From contig NZ_LMOZ01000001.1 of NCBI RefSeq assembly GCF_001423695.1, forward strand, positions 1,250,443 to 1,314,442: a DNA stretch of 64,000 nt. Direction: 5' to 3'. Position numbers and translations under genes: made by a program. Under the pieces are notes generated by a model. It did not search any database, was not told the origin of the DNA, and worked only from the letters and a program-made list of their open reading frames with translations. Below are positions 36,886 to 46,337 of this stretch, piece by piece (positions within the stretch are counted from its first letter, which is position 1; each line of letters begins with the position of its first letter). Source of the DNA: Leifsonia sp. Leaf336 (GTDB taxonomy: Bacteria > Actinomycetota > Actinomycetes > Actinomycetales > Microbacteriaceae).

Positions 36886-38107
36886 CGGCTCCGACTCCGA
36901 ACGCGAGCCCGAGTCGCGGATCGGCGCCCTGACGGCGCGGATCTCGCTGGGCCGCGCCATGAACAGCGAGTCCTCCGACTACTTCCTCCTGCTCGGCATC
37001 ACCCTGTTCATGGTGGTCTTCGGGCTCGTGATGGTGCTGTCGTCCTCGTCGGTCGAGTCGCACAACGACACCGACAACTTCTTCTCGCGGTTCTGGTCGC
37101 AAGGGGCGTACACCCTCGTCGGCCTCCCGCTGATGTTCATCGTCTCGCGCATCCCGATGACGTTCTGGAAGCGCTCGATCTGGTTCATCCTCGGCGCCGC
37201 GTGCTTCCTGCAGCTGCTGGTGCTGGTCACGCCCCTCGGCGTCGAGATCGGCGGCAACCGCAACTGGATCCGCGTCGGCGGGTTCGTGGGGCAGCCGTCG
37301 GAGGCCATCAAGCTCGCACTGGTCGTCTGGCTCGGGGTCGTGCTGGCCCGCAAGCAGGATCTCATCGACGACTGGCGGCACGTGGCGCTGCCGATCCTGC
37401 CGATCGCGGGAGGCGCCATCGGCCTGGTCGTCCTCGGCGGAGACCTCGGCACGACGGTCGTCATGGCCGCGTTCGTGCTCGGTGGACTGTTCTTCGCCGG
37501 TGTGCGGGTCCGTTACCTGTTCGCCGGGCTGGCCGGGGTCGCGGTCGTCGCGGTGTTCGTCGCGATGTCCAGCGCCAGCCGGATGGGACGCATCGCCGCG
37601 CTCTTCGGCGGCGCGAGCGCCGCGAATCCGGACGTCAACTGGCAGATCGACAACGGCTTCTACGCGCTCGCCTCCGGGGGCGTGTTCGGCGTGGGCCTCG
37701 GCAACTCGCACTCCAAATGGTCGTGGCTGCCCGCGGCCGACACCGACTTCATCTTCGCGATCATCGGGGAGGAGCTCGGCCTCATCGGGGCGGTGGTCGT
37801 GCTCCTGCTGTTCGTGATGCTCGCCATCGTCTTCCTGCGCATCATCCACTCCTCGACCGACCCGTTCCCGCGCGTCACGACCGCGGCGATCATGGTGTGG
37901 CTCATCTTCCAGGCGTTCGTGAACATCGCCGTCGTGCTCGGCGTCATCCCGGTGCTCGGGGTCCCGCTCCCACTGATCTCTGCGGGAGGGACTGCGATGA
38001 TCAGTTCCATGATCGCAATCGGCATCGTGCTGTCCTTCGCCCGCCAGAACTCCCGCGACGCCCGTCGTGCCAAGGGATCCGCCGTCCGTTCGGGGTCCGC
38101 CGCGTGA
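36848..38107 (+). CDS. ftsW: Septal peptidoglycan polymerase FtsW (SEDS)
   Basis: A 419-residue SEDS glycosyltransferase that polymerises lipid II during septation. The ATG at 36848 has GGAGGTGGGG upstream. About ten transmembrane helices are seen. Family motifs are GGNRNWIRVGGFVGQPSEAI, VVLGGDLGTTVVMAAF, GVGLGNSHSKWSWLPAADTD and FIFAIIGEELGLIGA. The final helix ends with VLGVPLPLISAGGTAMI. The murD and murG genes overlap it on either side. Confidence 0.95.
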   Translation: MTTTPPRLRPAPDGSDSEREPESRIGALTARISLGRAMNSESSDYFLLLGITLFMVVFGLVMVLSSSSVESHNDTDNFFSRFWSQGAYTLVGLPLMFIVSRIPMTFWKRSIWFILGAACFLQLLVLVTPLGVEIGGNRNWIRVGGFVGQPSEAIKLALVVWLGVVLARKQDLIDDWRHVALPILPIAGGAIGLVVLGGDLGTTVVMAAFVLGGLFFAGVRVRYLFAGLAGVAVVAVFVAMSSASRMGRIAALFGGASAANPDVNWQIDNGFYALASGGVFGVGLGNSHSKWSWLPAADTDFIFAIIGEELGLIGAVVVLLLFVMLAIVFLRIIHSSTDPFPRVTTAAIMVWLIFQAFVNIAVVLGVIPVLGVPLPLISAGGTAMISSMIAIGIVLSFARQNSRDARRAKGSAVRSGSAA

Positions 38108-39174
38108 GCCGGTACCTCCTCGCCGGCGGAGGAACCGCCGGCCATGTGAACCCCCTGCTCGCCGTCGGCGATCGGCTGCGCCGCGACGACCCGTCGGCGG
38201 AGGTCGTCGTGCTGGGCACGAAGGAGGGGCTGGAGTCGCGGCTGGTTCCGGCCCGCGGCTACGAGCTCGCGACCATCCCCAAGCTCCCGTTCCCGCGTCG
38301 CCCGAACGGTGCGGCACTGCGGTTCCCCGGCGAGTACCGCCGGGCGGTGCGCTCGGTGACCGACCTGATCCGCGATCGCGGCATCGACGTCGTGGTCGGT
38401 TTCGGAGGCTACGCCGCCGCCCCCGCGTACTCGGCCGCGCGCAGCGCGAAAGTTCCGTACGCCCTCCACGAGGCCAACGCGCGACCGGGGCTGGCGAACC
38501 GCCTCGGTGCACGCTCGACGCCCTGGGTGGGCGTCGCCTTCGACGGCACGCGACTCCCGCACGCCCGCTTCGTGGGGATGCCGCTTCGACCGGAGATCGA
38601 GGAGCTCGACCGTGCTGCAGCACGTCCCGTCGCACTCGACGAGTTCGGGCTGGTCGACGACCGCCCGACCCTCCTGGTCACCGGCGGCTCGCTCGGCGCC
38701 CGGCGCCTCAACGGGACCATCGCCGATCGTGCAGCCGCCCTGACGGCCGCCGGGTGGCAGGTGCTGCACATCCAGGGTGGCCGCGGCGAGCTGAGCGATC
38801 CGGGCATCGAGCACTACCGCCTCCTCGACTACTGCGACCGCATGGACCTCGCCTTCGCGCTGACCGACTTCGCCGTGGCGCGGGCGGGAGCGGCGACCGT
38901 GTGCGAGTTCGCCGCCCTCGGCATTCCCGCGGTGTACGTGCCGTTCCCGATCGGCAACGGCGAGCAGCGCTTCAACGCGGCCGGCGTCGTGGAGGCCGGA
39001 GGCGGAATCCTGGTCGACGACGCGGAGTTCCTCCCGTCGTGGGTCGACGGGCGCCTGCTTCCGCTGCTGGCGGATCGGCCGGCGGTCGACGAGATGGCCC
39101 GACGGGCCGCGACCACGGGCGTGCGCGACGGCTCGGACCGGATGGTCGGTCTGATCCGGAGTGCGCTGCGCTAA
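38104..39174 (+). CDS. murG: Lipid II synthase MurG (UDP-GlcNAc transferase)
   Basis: A 356-residue GT28 glycosyltransferase that adds GlcNAc to lipid I on the inner membrane face. The N-terminal GGGTAGH loop is YLLAGGGTAGHVNPLLAVGD; the second is VTGGSLGARRLN. The UDP-binding region is ARAGAATVCEFAALGIPAVY followed by PFPIGNGEQRFNA. The GTG at 38104 overlaps the ftsW stop. Its final codons and stop belong to the first unit of a 19-bp tandem repeat. Confidence 0.95.
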   Translation: MSRYLLAGGGTAGHVNPLLAVGDRLRRDDPSAEVVVLGTKEGLESRLVPARGYELATIPKLPFPRRPNGAALRFPGEYRRAVRSVTDLIRDRGIDVVVGFGGYAAAPAYSAARSAKVPYALHEANARPGLANRLGARSTPWVGVAFDGTRLPHARFVGMPLRPEIEELDRAAARPVALDEFGLVDDRPTLLVTGGSLGARRLNGTIADRAAALTAAGWQVLHIQGGRGELSDPGIEHYRLLDYCDRMDLAFALTDFAVARAGAATVCEFAALGIPAVYVPFPIGNGEQRFNAAGVVEAGGGILVDDAEFLPSWVDGRLLPLLADRPAVDEMARRAATTGVRDGSDRMVGLIRSALR

Positions 39175-39214
39175 TCGGAGTGCGCTGCGCTAATCGGAGT
39201 GCGCTGCGCTAATC
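39158..39214 (+). repeat. Tandem repeat, three copies of 19 bp, spanning the murG stop
   Basis: Three perfect copies of GGAGTGCGCTGCGCTAATC (39158-39176, 39177-39195, 39196-39214) are followed by a decaying fourth (GGAGTGCCCTG). The first copy contains the last murG codons and its TAA (39172-39174). A tract like this can change copy number by slippage without altering MurG. Confidence 0.95.
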
Positions 39215-39255
39215 GGAGTGCCCTGGCCGAATCCTGAGGTTCGCCGCGTAGCCTG

Positions 39256-39261
39256 TACTCT
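39256..39261 (+). promoter_or_regulatory. -10 box TACTCT upstream of murC
   Basis: TACTCT (in CTGTACTCTGTTC) lies 34 bases before the murC GTG. It lies in the only sizeable gap in the mra cluster between mraY and ftsZ, so murC-ftsQ may have its own promoter. Confidence 0.45.
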
Positions 39262-39294
39262 GTTCAACCGACTCGCGGACCGAAAGCAGCACCT

Positions 39295-40707
39295 GTGACG
39301 ATCAAACCCGACCTCAGCGCCACCATCCCCAACGACCTGGGTGCAGTGCACTTCGTCGGGATCGGCGGTTCGGGGATGAGCGGCATCGCCCGTCTGTTTC
39401 TGGAGTCGGGTCACACGGTGACCGGGTCGGACGTCCGGCACTCGGCGAACGTCGACGCGCTGCGCGCGCTCGGCGCCACCGTCACGATCGGCCACGACGC
39501 CGCGAACGTCGGCGACGCCGACACGGTCGTGGTCACCGGTGCGCTGTGGCAGGACAACCCGGAGTACCAGCTGGCGCTCGAGAAGGGCCTCCCTGTGCTC
39601 CACCGGTCGCAGGCGCTCGCGTGGCTGATCAACCGCAAGCGGCTCGTCGCGGTGGCCGGCGCGCACGGCAAGACGACCTCCACGGGCATGATCATCACCG
39701 GCCTGCTCGGGCTCGGCGAAGACCCCAGCTTCGTGAACGGCGGCGTGATCGCCTCGCTCGGCAAGAGCTCGCAGACCGGAAGCGGCGAGCTGTTCGTCGT
39801 CGAGGCCGACGAGTCGGACGGCTCGTTCCTGCTCTACGACACGGCCGTCGCCCTGATCACCAACGTCGACCCCGACCACCTCGACCACTACGGCTCGCTG
39901 GAGGCGTTCGAGGACGCCTTCGTGACCTTTGCGAAGGAGGCGGACGAGTTCGTCGTGGTGTCCTCGGACGACGCCGGCGCGACCCACGTGCACCGCCGGC
40001 TGCGCGAGGTCGCTCCCGACAAGCGCGTGATCACCTTCGGCGAGGCCGAGGACGCAGACGTCCGTGTCCACTCGATCGTCACCGACGGACCTGTGGCGTT
40101 CTCGCTGAGCTATCGGGGCGAGGAGTACGCGGCGCGTCTGCGCGTGCCAGGGCGGCACAACGCCATCAACGCGGGCGGCGCGTTCGCCGTCCTGACGGGC
40201 CTCGGCTTCGACCCGGCCGCCGCGCTGGCCGCCGTCGCCGAGTTCGGGGGGACCGAGCGTCGCTTCGAGCTGCACGGCACCGTGGGCGGCGTGAGCGTCT
40301 ACGACGACTACGCGCATCACCCGACCGAGGTCGCGGCCGCCCTGTCGGCGGCGCGGACGGTCGTGGGCGACGGACGCATCATCGCCGTGCACCAGCCCCA
40401 CCTCTACAGCCGCACCCGGCTGTTCGCCCGCGAGTTCGCCGAGACGCTCGAGACCTATGCCGACGAGACCGTCGTGCTCGACGTCTACGGCGCGCGCGAA
40501 GACCCGGAGCCGGGCGTGACGGGCGCGCTCGTCGCCGACCGCTTCGAGCATCCCGAGCACGTCGCGTTCATCGCCGACTGGCAGGCGGCCGCCGACCACA
40601 CGGCCAGCATCGCCCGCGAGGGCGACTTCGTCATCACGCTCGGCTGCGGCGACGTCTACCGCATCGTCCCGCAGCTCCTCGACTCGCTCCGCCGCGTCCG
40701 GGAGTAG
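39295..40707 (+). CDS. murC: UDP-N-acetylmuramate:L-alanine ligase MurC
   Basis: A 470-residue ligase adding L-alanine to UDP-MurNAc. The N-terminal Rossmann motif is [20 protein letters not shown]; the ATP loop is [17 protein letters not shown] (near residue 122). [34 protein letters not shown] and [16 protein letters not shown] are standard MurC blocks. The GTG at 39295 has only weak upstream complementarity to 16S rRNA. It is followed by ftsQ with a 6-base gap. Confidence 0.95.
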   Translation: MTIKPDLSATIPNDLGAVHFVGIGGSGMSGIARLFLESGHTVTGSDVRHSANVDALRALGATVTIGHDAANVGDADTVVVTGALWQDNPEYQLALEKGLPVLHRSQALAWLINRKRLVAVAGAHGKTTSTGMIITGLLGLGEDPSFVNGGVIASLGKSSQTGSGELFVVEADESDGSFLLYDTAVALITNVDPDHLDHYGSLEAFEDAFVTFAKEADEFVVVSSDDAGATHVHRRLREVAPDKRVITFGEAEDADVRVHSIVTDGPVAFSLSYRGEEYAARLRVPGRHNAINAGGAFAVLTGLGFDPAAALAAVAEFGGTERRFELHGTVGGVSVYDDYAHHPTEVAAALSAARTVVGDGRIIAVHQPHLYSRTRLFAREFAETLETYADETVVLDVYGAREDPEPGVTGALVADRFEHPEHVAFIADWQAAADHTASIAREGDFVITLGCGDVYRIVPQLLDSLRRVRE

Positions 40708-40713
40708 TCGCCG

Positions 40714-41754
40714 GTGAAGCGTCCCCAGGGTTTCGACCGGCCCGTCGCGCCGCGCGCGGGCGTGCCGGACGCTCCGGCCCCCGCCGCGCCGGAGAGCTCG
40801 CCGGAGAGCTCGCCGGAGCGCCCGGCCGCGGTCGGCACGGTCACGGAGCCCATCCCGATCGTGCGTCAGGACGTCGTTGCGACGCCGCGCGAGCCGGAGC
40901 GCGAGACGCCACGCGAGGCATCCGAGGCGGACCGTGCCGCGCGGCGCTACGCCGACGCGGCGATCGGCCGCATCCCGAGCAACCGCGAGATCTCCCGCGC
41001 TCTGCGGGCGGCGCGCGCCGAGCGCAAGCGCGTCGAGCGCGGCGAGGTGCGGCGCTTCACCAAACGCTCCCGCCATCGCCGGATGCTCTGGCTGGGTGGG
41101 GCGGGCGTGGTCGTGGCCCTGGTGCTCGGCGTCGTGCTGGTCGGACTCTCCCCGCTGCTCGCCCTGCGTCACGTGGAGGTCGTGGGCGCCTCGCGCCTCG
41201 ACCCCGCGGCGATCGCGACGAAGCTCGACGACCAGGTGGGCAAGCCGCTCGCCCTGCTCGATCAGGCCGAGATCTCGAGCGACCTCGCGGGGTTCCCGCT
41301 CATCCGCAGCTACACGCTCGAGAGCCATCCGCCCGACACTCTCGTGGTCCGGATCGTCGAGCGTCAGCCGATCGGCGTCGTGCAGCAGGGGTCGGCGTTC
41401 GTGCTCGTCGACGAGGCGAAGGTCCCGATCTCCTCGAGCGCGACGCGGCCGGCGGACTTCCCGCTGATCTCGGCCACCGGTGCGGCGGCCGACGCGAACG
41501 CCGACTCCGGGTTCGCCGCGGCCTCCGCCGTGCTGGCGTCGCTGCCCACCGACGTGCTCGGGAGGGTCGACACCATCTCGGCGAAGACCAAGGACGACGT
41601 GTCGTTCACGCTGCGCGGCAGCGGTGCGACGGTCGTCTGGGGGAGCGCGGAGGACTCCGCGCTCAAGTCGGCGGACCTCGCCGCGCTCCTGAAGGGAGCG
41701 CCCGACGCGCGCCGCTACGACGTCTCGTCGCCGCACAGTGTGACGACGGGATGA
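40714..41754 (+). CDS. ftsQ: Cell-division protein FtsQ/DivIB
   Basis: A 346-residue bitopic protein. The N-terminal cytosolic part (about 125 residues) is disordered and charged, with a short tandem of PESSPESSPERP encoded by repeated codons. One transmembrane helix follows (MLWLGGAGVVVALVLGVVLV). The extracellular POTRA domain starts with LRHVEVVGASRLDPAAIATK and includes DTLVVRIVERQPIGVVQQGS, typical of FtsQ. It scaffolds FtsL and FtsI-FtsW at the septum. Start GTG 40714; GGGAG lies 9 bases upstream. Confidence 0.9.
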   Translation: MKRPQGFDRPVAPRAGVPDAPAPAAPESSPESSPERPAAVGTVTEPIPIVRQDVVATPREPERETPREASEADRAARRYADAAIGRIPSNREISRALRAARAERKRVERGEVRRFTKRSRHRRMLWLGGAGVVVALVLGVVLVGLSPLLALRHVEVVGASRLDPAAIATKLDDQVGKPLALLDQAEISSDLAGFPLIRSYTLESHPPDTLVVRIVERQPIGVVQQGSAFVLVDEAKVPISSSATRPADFPLISATGAAADANADSGFAAASAVLASLPTDVLGRVDTISAKTKDDVSFTLRGSGATVVWGSAEDSALKSADLAALLKGAPDARRYDVSSPHSVTTG

Positions 41755-41897
41755 CCGGGTTGGAGGCTCACTTTGCCGACACGCCTGGAAGCTGCGGCGG
41801 GTGGAGGCAAAGCGCCTCTACCGTCGAATTGAGAATTGCATACTCAGCATAACTTTAAGCCTCGAGTTGAGGTTGAAGGTTCCCGTGGAGGCCGGAA
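41755..41897 (+). promoter_or_regulatory. ftsZ upstream region with AT-rich segment
   Basis: The 143 bases between ftsQ and ftsZ include a stretch clearly richer in A/T than its surroundings (about 41825-41880: TTGAGA at 41829, CATAACTTTAAG near 41848-41858). This is a likely ftsZ promoter zone, although the -35/-10 spacing is not ideal. GGAGG at 41886-41890 is the ribosome site, 7 bases before the GTG. A short inverted repeat CCTC-gagtt-GAGG lies just before it. Confidence 0.45.
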
Positions 41898-43073
41898 GTG
41901 ACAGCAAACCAGAACTACCTCGCCGTGATCAAGGTCGTCGGCATCGGCGGCGGCGGCGTGAACGCCGTCAACCGCATGATCGAGCTCGGCCTGCGCGGCG
42001 TTGAGTTCATCGCCATCAACACGGACGCCCAGGCGCTGCTCATGAGCGACGCCGACGTGAAGCTCGACGTGGGTCGCGAGATCACCCGCGGCCTCGGCGC
42101 CGGAGCCGACCCCGAGGTCGGCCGCCGGGCGGCGGAGGACCACGCGGAGGAGATCGAGGAGGCGCTCGCGGGTGCCGACATGGTCTTCGTGACCGCAGGT
42201 GAGGGCGGCGGCACCGGCACGGGCGGCGCGCCTGTGGTCGCGCGCATCGCCAAGTCGATCGGCGCGCTCACCATCGGTGTGGTCACCAAGCCGTTCTCCT
42301 TCGAGGGCAAGCGTCGCCAGCAGCAGGCCGAGTCCGGCGTTCAGCGCCTCAAAGAAGAGGTCGACACCCTCATCGTCGTCCCGAACGACCGGCTGCTGGA
42401 GATCAGCGACCGCGGCATCAGCATGCTGGAGGCGTTCTCCACCGCCGACCAGGTGCTCCTCGCCGGCGTCCAGGGCATCACCGACCTCATCACCACCCCC
42501 GGCCTCATCAACCTCGACTTCGCCGACGTGAAGTCCGTGATGCAGGGCGCAGGCTCGGCGCTCATGGGCATCGGCTCGTCGCGCGGCGCCGACCGCGCCA
42601 TCAAGGCGGCGGAACTGGCGGTCGCCTCGCCGCTGCTGGAGGCCTCCATCGACGGCGCCCATGGCGTGCTGCTCTCCATCCAGGGCGGATCGAACCTCGG
42701 CATCTTCGAGATCAACGACGCGGCCCGCCTGGTGCAGGAGGCCGTGCACCCCGAGGCCAACATCATCTTCGGTGCGGTCATCGACGACACCCTCGGCGAC
42801 GAGGTGCGCGTCACGGTCATCGCGGCAGGCTTCGACGGCGGCGAACCGAAGTCGGTGCAGGCCGCGGCCGACACGCGCCGCTCGACCTTCGTCGAGACGG
42901 GACCCGAGGAGGCGGCCGCCTCCTCCTCCGCGATCGTGGAGGCCGGCGAGGTGGAGGCCCCCGCGACGGAGTGGCACGCGACCGGCGAGACCCCGGTCAC
43001 CGAGACGGCCCAGAAGGACCCGGCGTTCGACGACGAGAATGACGACCTCGACATCCCCGACTTCCTCAAGTAA
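41898..43073 (+). CDS. ftsZ: Cell-division GTPase FtsZ
   Basis: A 391-residue tubulin homologue that polymerises into the division ring. The N-terminal [20 protein letters not shown] and the tubulin signature [13 protein letters not shown] (near residue 103) are intact. The T7 loop reads [13 protein letters not shown] variable acidic linker precedes the conserved C-terminal peptide ([13 protein letters not shown]), which binds SepF in actinobacteria, as FtsA is absent. The end overlaps the YggS-like gene by about 35 bases. Confidence 0.97.
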   Translation: MTANQNYLAVIKVVGIGGGGVNAVNRMIELGLRGVEFIAINTDAQALLMSDADVKLDVGREITRGLGAGADPEVGRRAAEDHAEEIEEALAGADMVFVTAGEGGGTGTGGAPVVARIAKSIGALTIGVVTKPFSFEGKRRQQQAESGVQRLKEEVDTLIVVPNDRLLEISDRGISMLEAFSTADQVLLAGVQGITDLITTPGLINLDFADVKSVMQGAGSALMGIGSSRGADRAIKAAELAVASPLLEASIDGAHGVLLSIQGGSNLGIFEINDAARLVQEAVHPEANIIFGAVIDDTLGDEVRVTVIAAGFDGGEPKSVQAAADTRRSTFVETGPEEAAASSSAIVEAGEVEAPATEWHATGETPVTETAQKDPAFDDENDDLDIPDFLK

Positions 43074-43740
43074 CGCGCTCGCCGAGCGGCTGGCCGCGGT
43101 CCGCGGCGGTATCGCCGATGCCGCCAGGGCCGCCGGCCGCGCGCCGGAGGAGCTCACGACCATCGTCGTGACGAAGTTCCACCCGGCCTCCCTCGTGCGC
43201 GAGCTTGCGGCGCTCGGCGTTCAGGACGTGGGGGAGAACCGGCACCAGGAAGCGCAGGAGAAGGCGACCGAGCTCGCCGACCTCGGCCTGCGCTGGCACT
43301 TCGTCGGGCAGCTGCAGAGCAAGAAGGCCCGCCAGGTGCGGCGCTACGCCCGGGTGATCCACTCGATCGACCGCTCGTCCCTTGTCGACGCACTCGCCTC
43401 CGAGGAGGACGTGGTCGACGCGTTCGTGCAGCTCAACCTCACCGACGACCCCGGCCGCGGAGGCGTGGCGGACCGGGACCTCGAAGCGCTGGTCGAGCGG
43501 GTGCTCGAGACGCCGGGGCTGCGACTGCTCGGCGTCATGGCCGTGGCGCCGCTGGACGAGGAGCCGGCTCGCGCTTTCGAGCGGGTGCGCCGGGCGAGCG
43601 AACGCGTCCGGACACTCGCGCCGGATGCCGTCGCCATCTCGGCGGGGATGTCGCAGGACTACCGCGAGGCGATCGCGGCCGGCGCGACACACCTTCGGAT
43701 CGGCACGGCCATTACCGGGAATCGGCCGACCCTTGGTTAA
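43039..43740 (+). CDS. PLP-binding protein (YggS/PROSC family)
   Basis: A 233-residue alanine-racemase-fold protein that binds pyridoxal phosphate and buffers its level. Motifs: [20 protein letters not shown] (PLP lysine), [41 protein letters not shown] and LLGVMAVAP. The start is taken as ATG 43039 inside ftsZ's 3' end ([20 protein letters not shown]); no strong ribosome site is seen, so the exact start is uncertain. This position between ftsZ and sepF is standard in actinobacteria. Confidence 0.88.
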   Translation: MTTSTSPTSSSNALAERLAAVRGGIADAARAAGRAPEELTTIVVTKFHPASLVRELAALGVQDVGENRHQEAQEKATELADLGLRWHFVGQLQSKKARQVRRYARVIHSIDRSSLVDALASEEDVVDAFVQLNLTDDPGRGGVADRDLEALVERVLETPGLRLLGVMAVAPLDEEPARAFERVRRASERVRTLAPDAVAISAGMSQDYREAIAAGATHLRIGTAITGNRPTLG

Positions 43741-43809
43741 TCTCGAAAGGGAGAAGGTTCATACAGTGCGTGCGAGGCGTCGGCGCACCGGTCTACACGG
43801 AGGAAGCGC

Positions 43810-44325
43810 ATGGCCAACCCGCTGAAGAAGACGATGGTCTACCTGGGCCTCGCCGACGAGGAGCTGGAGTTCGACGAGCAGCCCCAGGAGCAGGCGCAGC
43901 ACCAGCCGCGCCGCGAAGCTCCTGCGCCTGCGCCCGTCCAGCCCGTCCCGCACCCCGCTCCGGTCGCCCCCGTGGCCGGTCGCGCTCCGGTCACCCCGCT
44001 GCGCAAATCGTCCACCGCACGGAATGTTTCGGTACAGGAAATGAACGAGATCCTCACAGTCCACCCCCGCCAGTACCGCGACGCGCAGGCGATCGCCGAG
44101 TCCTTCCGCGAAGGCATCCCGGTGATCATCAACCTCTCGCAGATGAGCGAGAGCGACGCGCGCCGTCTCATCGACTTCGCGAGCGGCCTCTCGCAGGGCC
44201 TCTACGGCAAGATCGAGCGGGTGACTCCCAAGGTGTTCCTGCTCTCCCCGTCGCACGTCGTGGTCTCCGGAGAGCACGGCGGCCAGGACGCAGACGTCGA
44301 CGCCTCCTTCTTCGCGCAGGCCTGA
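43810..44325 (+). CDS. sepF: Cell-division protein SepF
   Basis: A 171-residue protein that anchors FtsZ to the membrane in place of FtsA. N-terminal amphipathic helix: [21 protein letters not shown] proline-rich linker then leads to the core SepF domain (about residues 75-160): [40 protein letters not shown] and [15 protein letters not shown]. The ATG has GGAGGA 5 bases upstream. A terminator follows. Confidence 0.94.
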   Translation: MANPLKKTMVYLGLADEELEFDEQPQEQAQHQPRREAPAPAPVQPVPHPAPVAPVAGRAPVTPLRKSSTARNVSVQEMNEILTVHPRQYRDAQAIAESFREGIPVIINLSQMSESDARRLIDFASGLSQGLYGKIERVTPKVFLLSPSHVVVSGEHGGQDADVDASFFAQA

Positions 44326-44335
44326 CAGCCTCCGT

Positions 44336-44373
44336 ACGAAAGCGCACCGTCCGGCCGGGCGGTGCGCTTTCGT
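44336..44373 (+). terminator. Hairpin terminator after sepF
   Basis: ACGAAAGCGCACCG (44336-44349) pairs perfectly with CGGTGCGCTTTCGT (44360-44373) around a 10-nt loop. A-rich and T-rich ends make it a good intrinsic terminator. It separates sepF from yggT. Confidence 0.8.
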
Positions 44374-44388
44374 GCATTCTCGGTCGTT

Positions 44389-44394
44389 CATACT
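44389..44394 (+). promoter_or_regulatory. -10 box CATACT before the YggT gene (possible leaderless start)
   Basis: CATACT ends 6 nt before the GTG at 44401 and directly follows the sepF terminator. No ribosome-binding site lies between. Confidence 0.4.
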
Positions 44395-44400
44395 GGAAGC

Positions 44401-44697
44401 GTGCTTGTCCTCTCGATCATCGCGAACGTCCTCTACTACGTCCTCCTGATCTACTTCTTCGTGCTCTGGGCGCGGTTCGTGCTCGACCTGGTGCGGACCT
44501 TCGCACGGCAATGGCGCCCGCGGGGCTTCGGACTCGTCCTCGCCGAGTCCACGTACGTGGTCACCGACCCGCCGATCCGCTTCTTCCGCCGGATCATCCC
44601 GCCGCTGTCGATGGGGCCCGTCGCGATCGACTTCGGCTGGAGCCTCACCATGCTCGTCGTCATCATCGGCTTGTATGTGACCCTGAGCTTCACCTGA
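44401..44697 (+). CDS. YggT-family membrane protein
   Basis: A 98-residue protein with two hydrophobic regions (LVLSIIANVLYYVLLIYFFV and SLTMLVVIIGLYVTLSFT). The family motif between them is TDPPIRFFRRIIPP. YggT proteins lie next to sepF and divIVA across Gram-positives and are thought to have an envelope or osmotic-stress role. The GTG at 44401 is chosen because it starts at the membrane segment. Confidence 0.88.
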   Translation: MLVLSIIANVLYYVLLIYFFVLWARFVLDLVRTFARQWRPRGFGLVLAESTYVVTDPPIRFFRRIIPPLSMGPVAIDFGWSLTMLVVIIGLYVTLSFT

Positions 44698-44818
44698 GCG
44701 CGGCCTCCCTGGGAGGTTGGCGAGCGTCGGTGTCGGAGCGCGGCGCGCACCCGTTGTAATGTGGTCGAGGCCGACGCACCACGGGTGCGGCGGAGTGCGC
44801 TCTCGCGGCGCACTTTGC

Positions 44819-44824
44819 TAGCGT
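44819..44824 (+). promoter_or_regulatory. -10-like TAGCGT upstream of divIVA
   Basis: TAGCGT lies 52 bases before the divIVA ATG within a 178-bp gap. A second candidate, TAATGT, lies at 44757-44762. A separate promoter for this gene is plausible, but the -35 elements are not clear. Confidence 0.35.
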
Positions 44825-44875
44825 TGGCTGAACGCACTCAATGTTCGTCTTTTTCATGATCGAAGGTGGCTTGCC

Positions 44876-45715
44876 ATGGCGCTGACTCCGGAAGATGTAG
44901 TCAACAAGCGGTTCCAACCGACGAAGTTCCGTGAGGGCTACGACCAGGACGAGGTCGACGACTTCCTCGACGAGGTCGTCGTCGAACTGCGTCGTCTGAC
45001 CCAGGAGAGCGACGAGCTCAAGCAGCGCCTCGTCGCGGCCGACTCCCGCATCGCCGAACTGCAGCGCAGCGGCGGCGCCGCTCCGGCCGCTCCCGTCGCA
45101 GCCGCCGCGGCCGCCGACAACGGCGAGGTGCAGCGCCTCCAGCAGGAGAACGACGAGCTCAAGCAGCGCCTCGCCGCCGCGCAGCACGAGGCCGAGACCG
45201 CTCGGCAGCAGGCGTCCGCCGCGCCGGCCGCCGCCGCTGGTGCCGCTGCCGGGTTCGCCGCCGGTGGTGCGACCGACGCGAACGACCCGAACGCGACCAA
45301 CAACCTCCTCCAGCTCGCGCGCCGCCTCCACGAGGAGCATGTGCGCGAGGGTGTCGAGAAGCGCGACGCGCTCATCGCGGAGGGCCACGCCACCGCCGCC
45401 CGCATCGTCGCGGAGGCCGAGTCCAAGCAGCGTGCGCAGATCAGCGCACTCGACCAGGAGCGCACCGGTCTGGAGCGCCGCATCGACGAGCTCCGCACCT
45501 TCGAGCGCGACTACCGTCAGGGCCTGAAGGGCTACATCGAGGGTCAGCTTCGCGACCTCGACAGCCAGCCCGCCGCCGCGCCGTCCGGTTTCGGGCAGGG
45601 TCGTCCGGCTCAGGGCACCGGCAGCGTGCCGACCCCGGTCCCCGCCGGCTCGGGTGACGCCAACAGCCAGGACCAGGGCGCACAGCCCCCGGTCTTCCCC
45701 GGCTTTGGAGGCTAG
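44876..45715 (+). CDS. wag31: Polar growth protein DivIVA/Wag31
   Basis: A 279-residue coiled-coil protein marking cell poles and directing tip growth. The N-terminal lipid-binding domain reads MALTPEDVVNKRFQPTKFRE and GYDQDEVDDFLDEV. Two coiled coils follow, separated by Ala/Gly-rich linkers; the first contains a duplicated ELKQRL segment (QESDELKQRL and QENDELKQRL). The C-terminus is Gly/Pro/Gln-rich. In mycobacteria and corynebacteria the homologue is phosphorylated by PknA/PknB. ATG at 44876 has AAGGTGG upstream. Confidence 0.94.
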   Translation: MALTPEDVVNKRFQPTKFREGYDQDEVDDFLDEVVVELRRLTQESDELKQRLVAADSRIAELQRSGGAAPAAPVAAAAAADNGEVQRLQQENDELKQRLAAAQHEAETARQQASAAPAAAAGAAAGFAAGGATDANDPNATNNLLQLARRLHEEHVREGVEKRDALIAEGHATAARIVAEAESKQRAQISALDQERTGLERRIDELRTFERDYRQGLKGYIEGQLRDLDSQPAAAPSGFGQGRPAQGTGSVPTPVPAGSGDANSQDQGAQPPVFPGFGG

Positions 45716-46337
45716 TCCTTCGAGGACCAAGGTCAGCATCAGGGCCTTGGCGATCCTCGCCGTGGTCGCGCTCTGCGTGTACCTCGTCGACCAGATCGCC
45801 AAGGTCCTTGTTGTCGCTAACCTCTACGAGGGCCAACAGGTCCAGGTCCTCGGGCAGCTCCTCCAGTTCCACTTCGTCAAGAACCCCGGTGCCGCGTTCT
45901 CGATCGGCAGCGGCTCCACCTGGATCTTCTCCATCGTCGGCGTCGGCGTGCTCGGCTTCGTCATCTGGTACGCGCCGCGCATCCGCTCGACCGCGTGGGC
46001 GATCCTGTTCGGCCTCCTGCTCGGCGGTCTGCTCGGAAATCTGACCGACCGGCTCTTCCGCGAGCCGGGCTTCGGAGTCGGCCACGTCGTCGACTTCCTG
46101 CAGATCCCGCTGCTGCCCGCGATCTTCAACCTCGCCGACGTCGCCATCGTCTCGAGCATGGTGCTGTTCCTCATCCTCACCTTGCGCGGCATCGGCCTGG
46201 ACGGCCGGCGCCCGAGCGAGGAGGACGACGAGACCGAGGACGACGAGATGGCGTACGACGAGAACGCGGACGACGACCGGCCCGCCCCGGCGGACGAGCC
46301 CTCCCACGTCGACAAGCCGGGCGCCCCGCAGTCCTGA
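45705..46337 (+). CDS. lspA: Lipoprotein signal peptidase LspA
   Basis: About 210 residues from the TTG at 45705, which overlaps the divIVA end; a TTG at 45747 is an alternative, and neither has a strong ribosome site. An aspartic membrane protease (signal peptidase II) that cleaves prolipoproteins. Four helices and all family blocks are seen: [19 protein letters not shown] (Asp) and NLADVAIV (Asp). Unusually, the last 45 or so residues are a very acidic tail ([20 protein letters not shown]). Confidence 0.92.
   Translation: MEASPSRTKVSIRALAILAVVALCVYLVDQIAKVLVVANLYEGQQVQVLGQLLQFHFVKNPGAAFSIGSGSTWIFSIVGVGVLGFVIWYAPRIRSTAWAILFGLLLGGLLGNLTDRLFREPGFGVGHVVDFLQIPLLPAIFNLADVAIVSSMVLFLILTLRGIGLDGRRPSEEDDETEDDEMAYDENADDDRPAPADEPSHVDKPGAPQS

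Noticed and set aside
40790-40830. Tandem codon repeat in ftsQ as a regulatory repeat
   Set aside because: Only about two and a half units of a 12-bp repeat in a disordered coding region. This is an ordinary low-complexity expansion.
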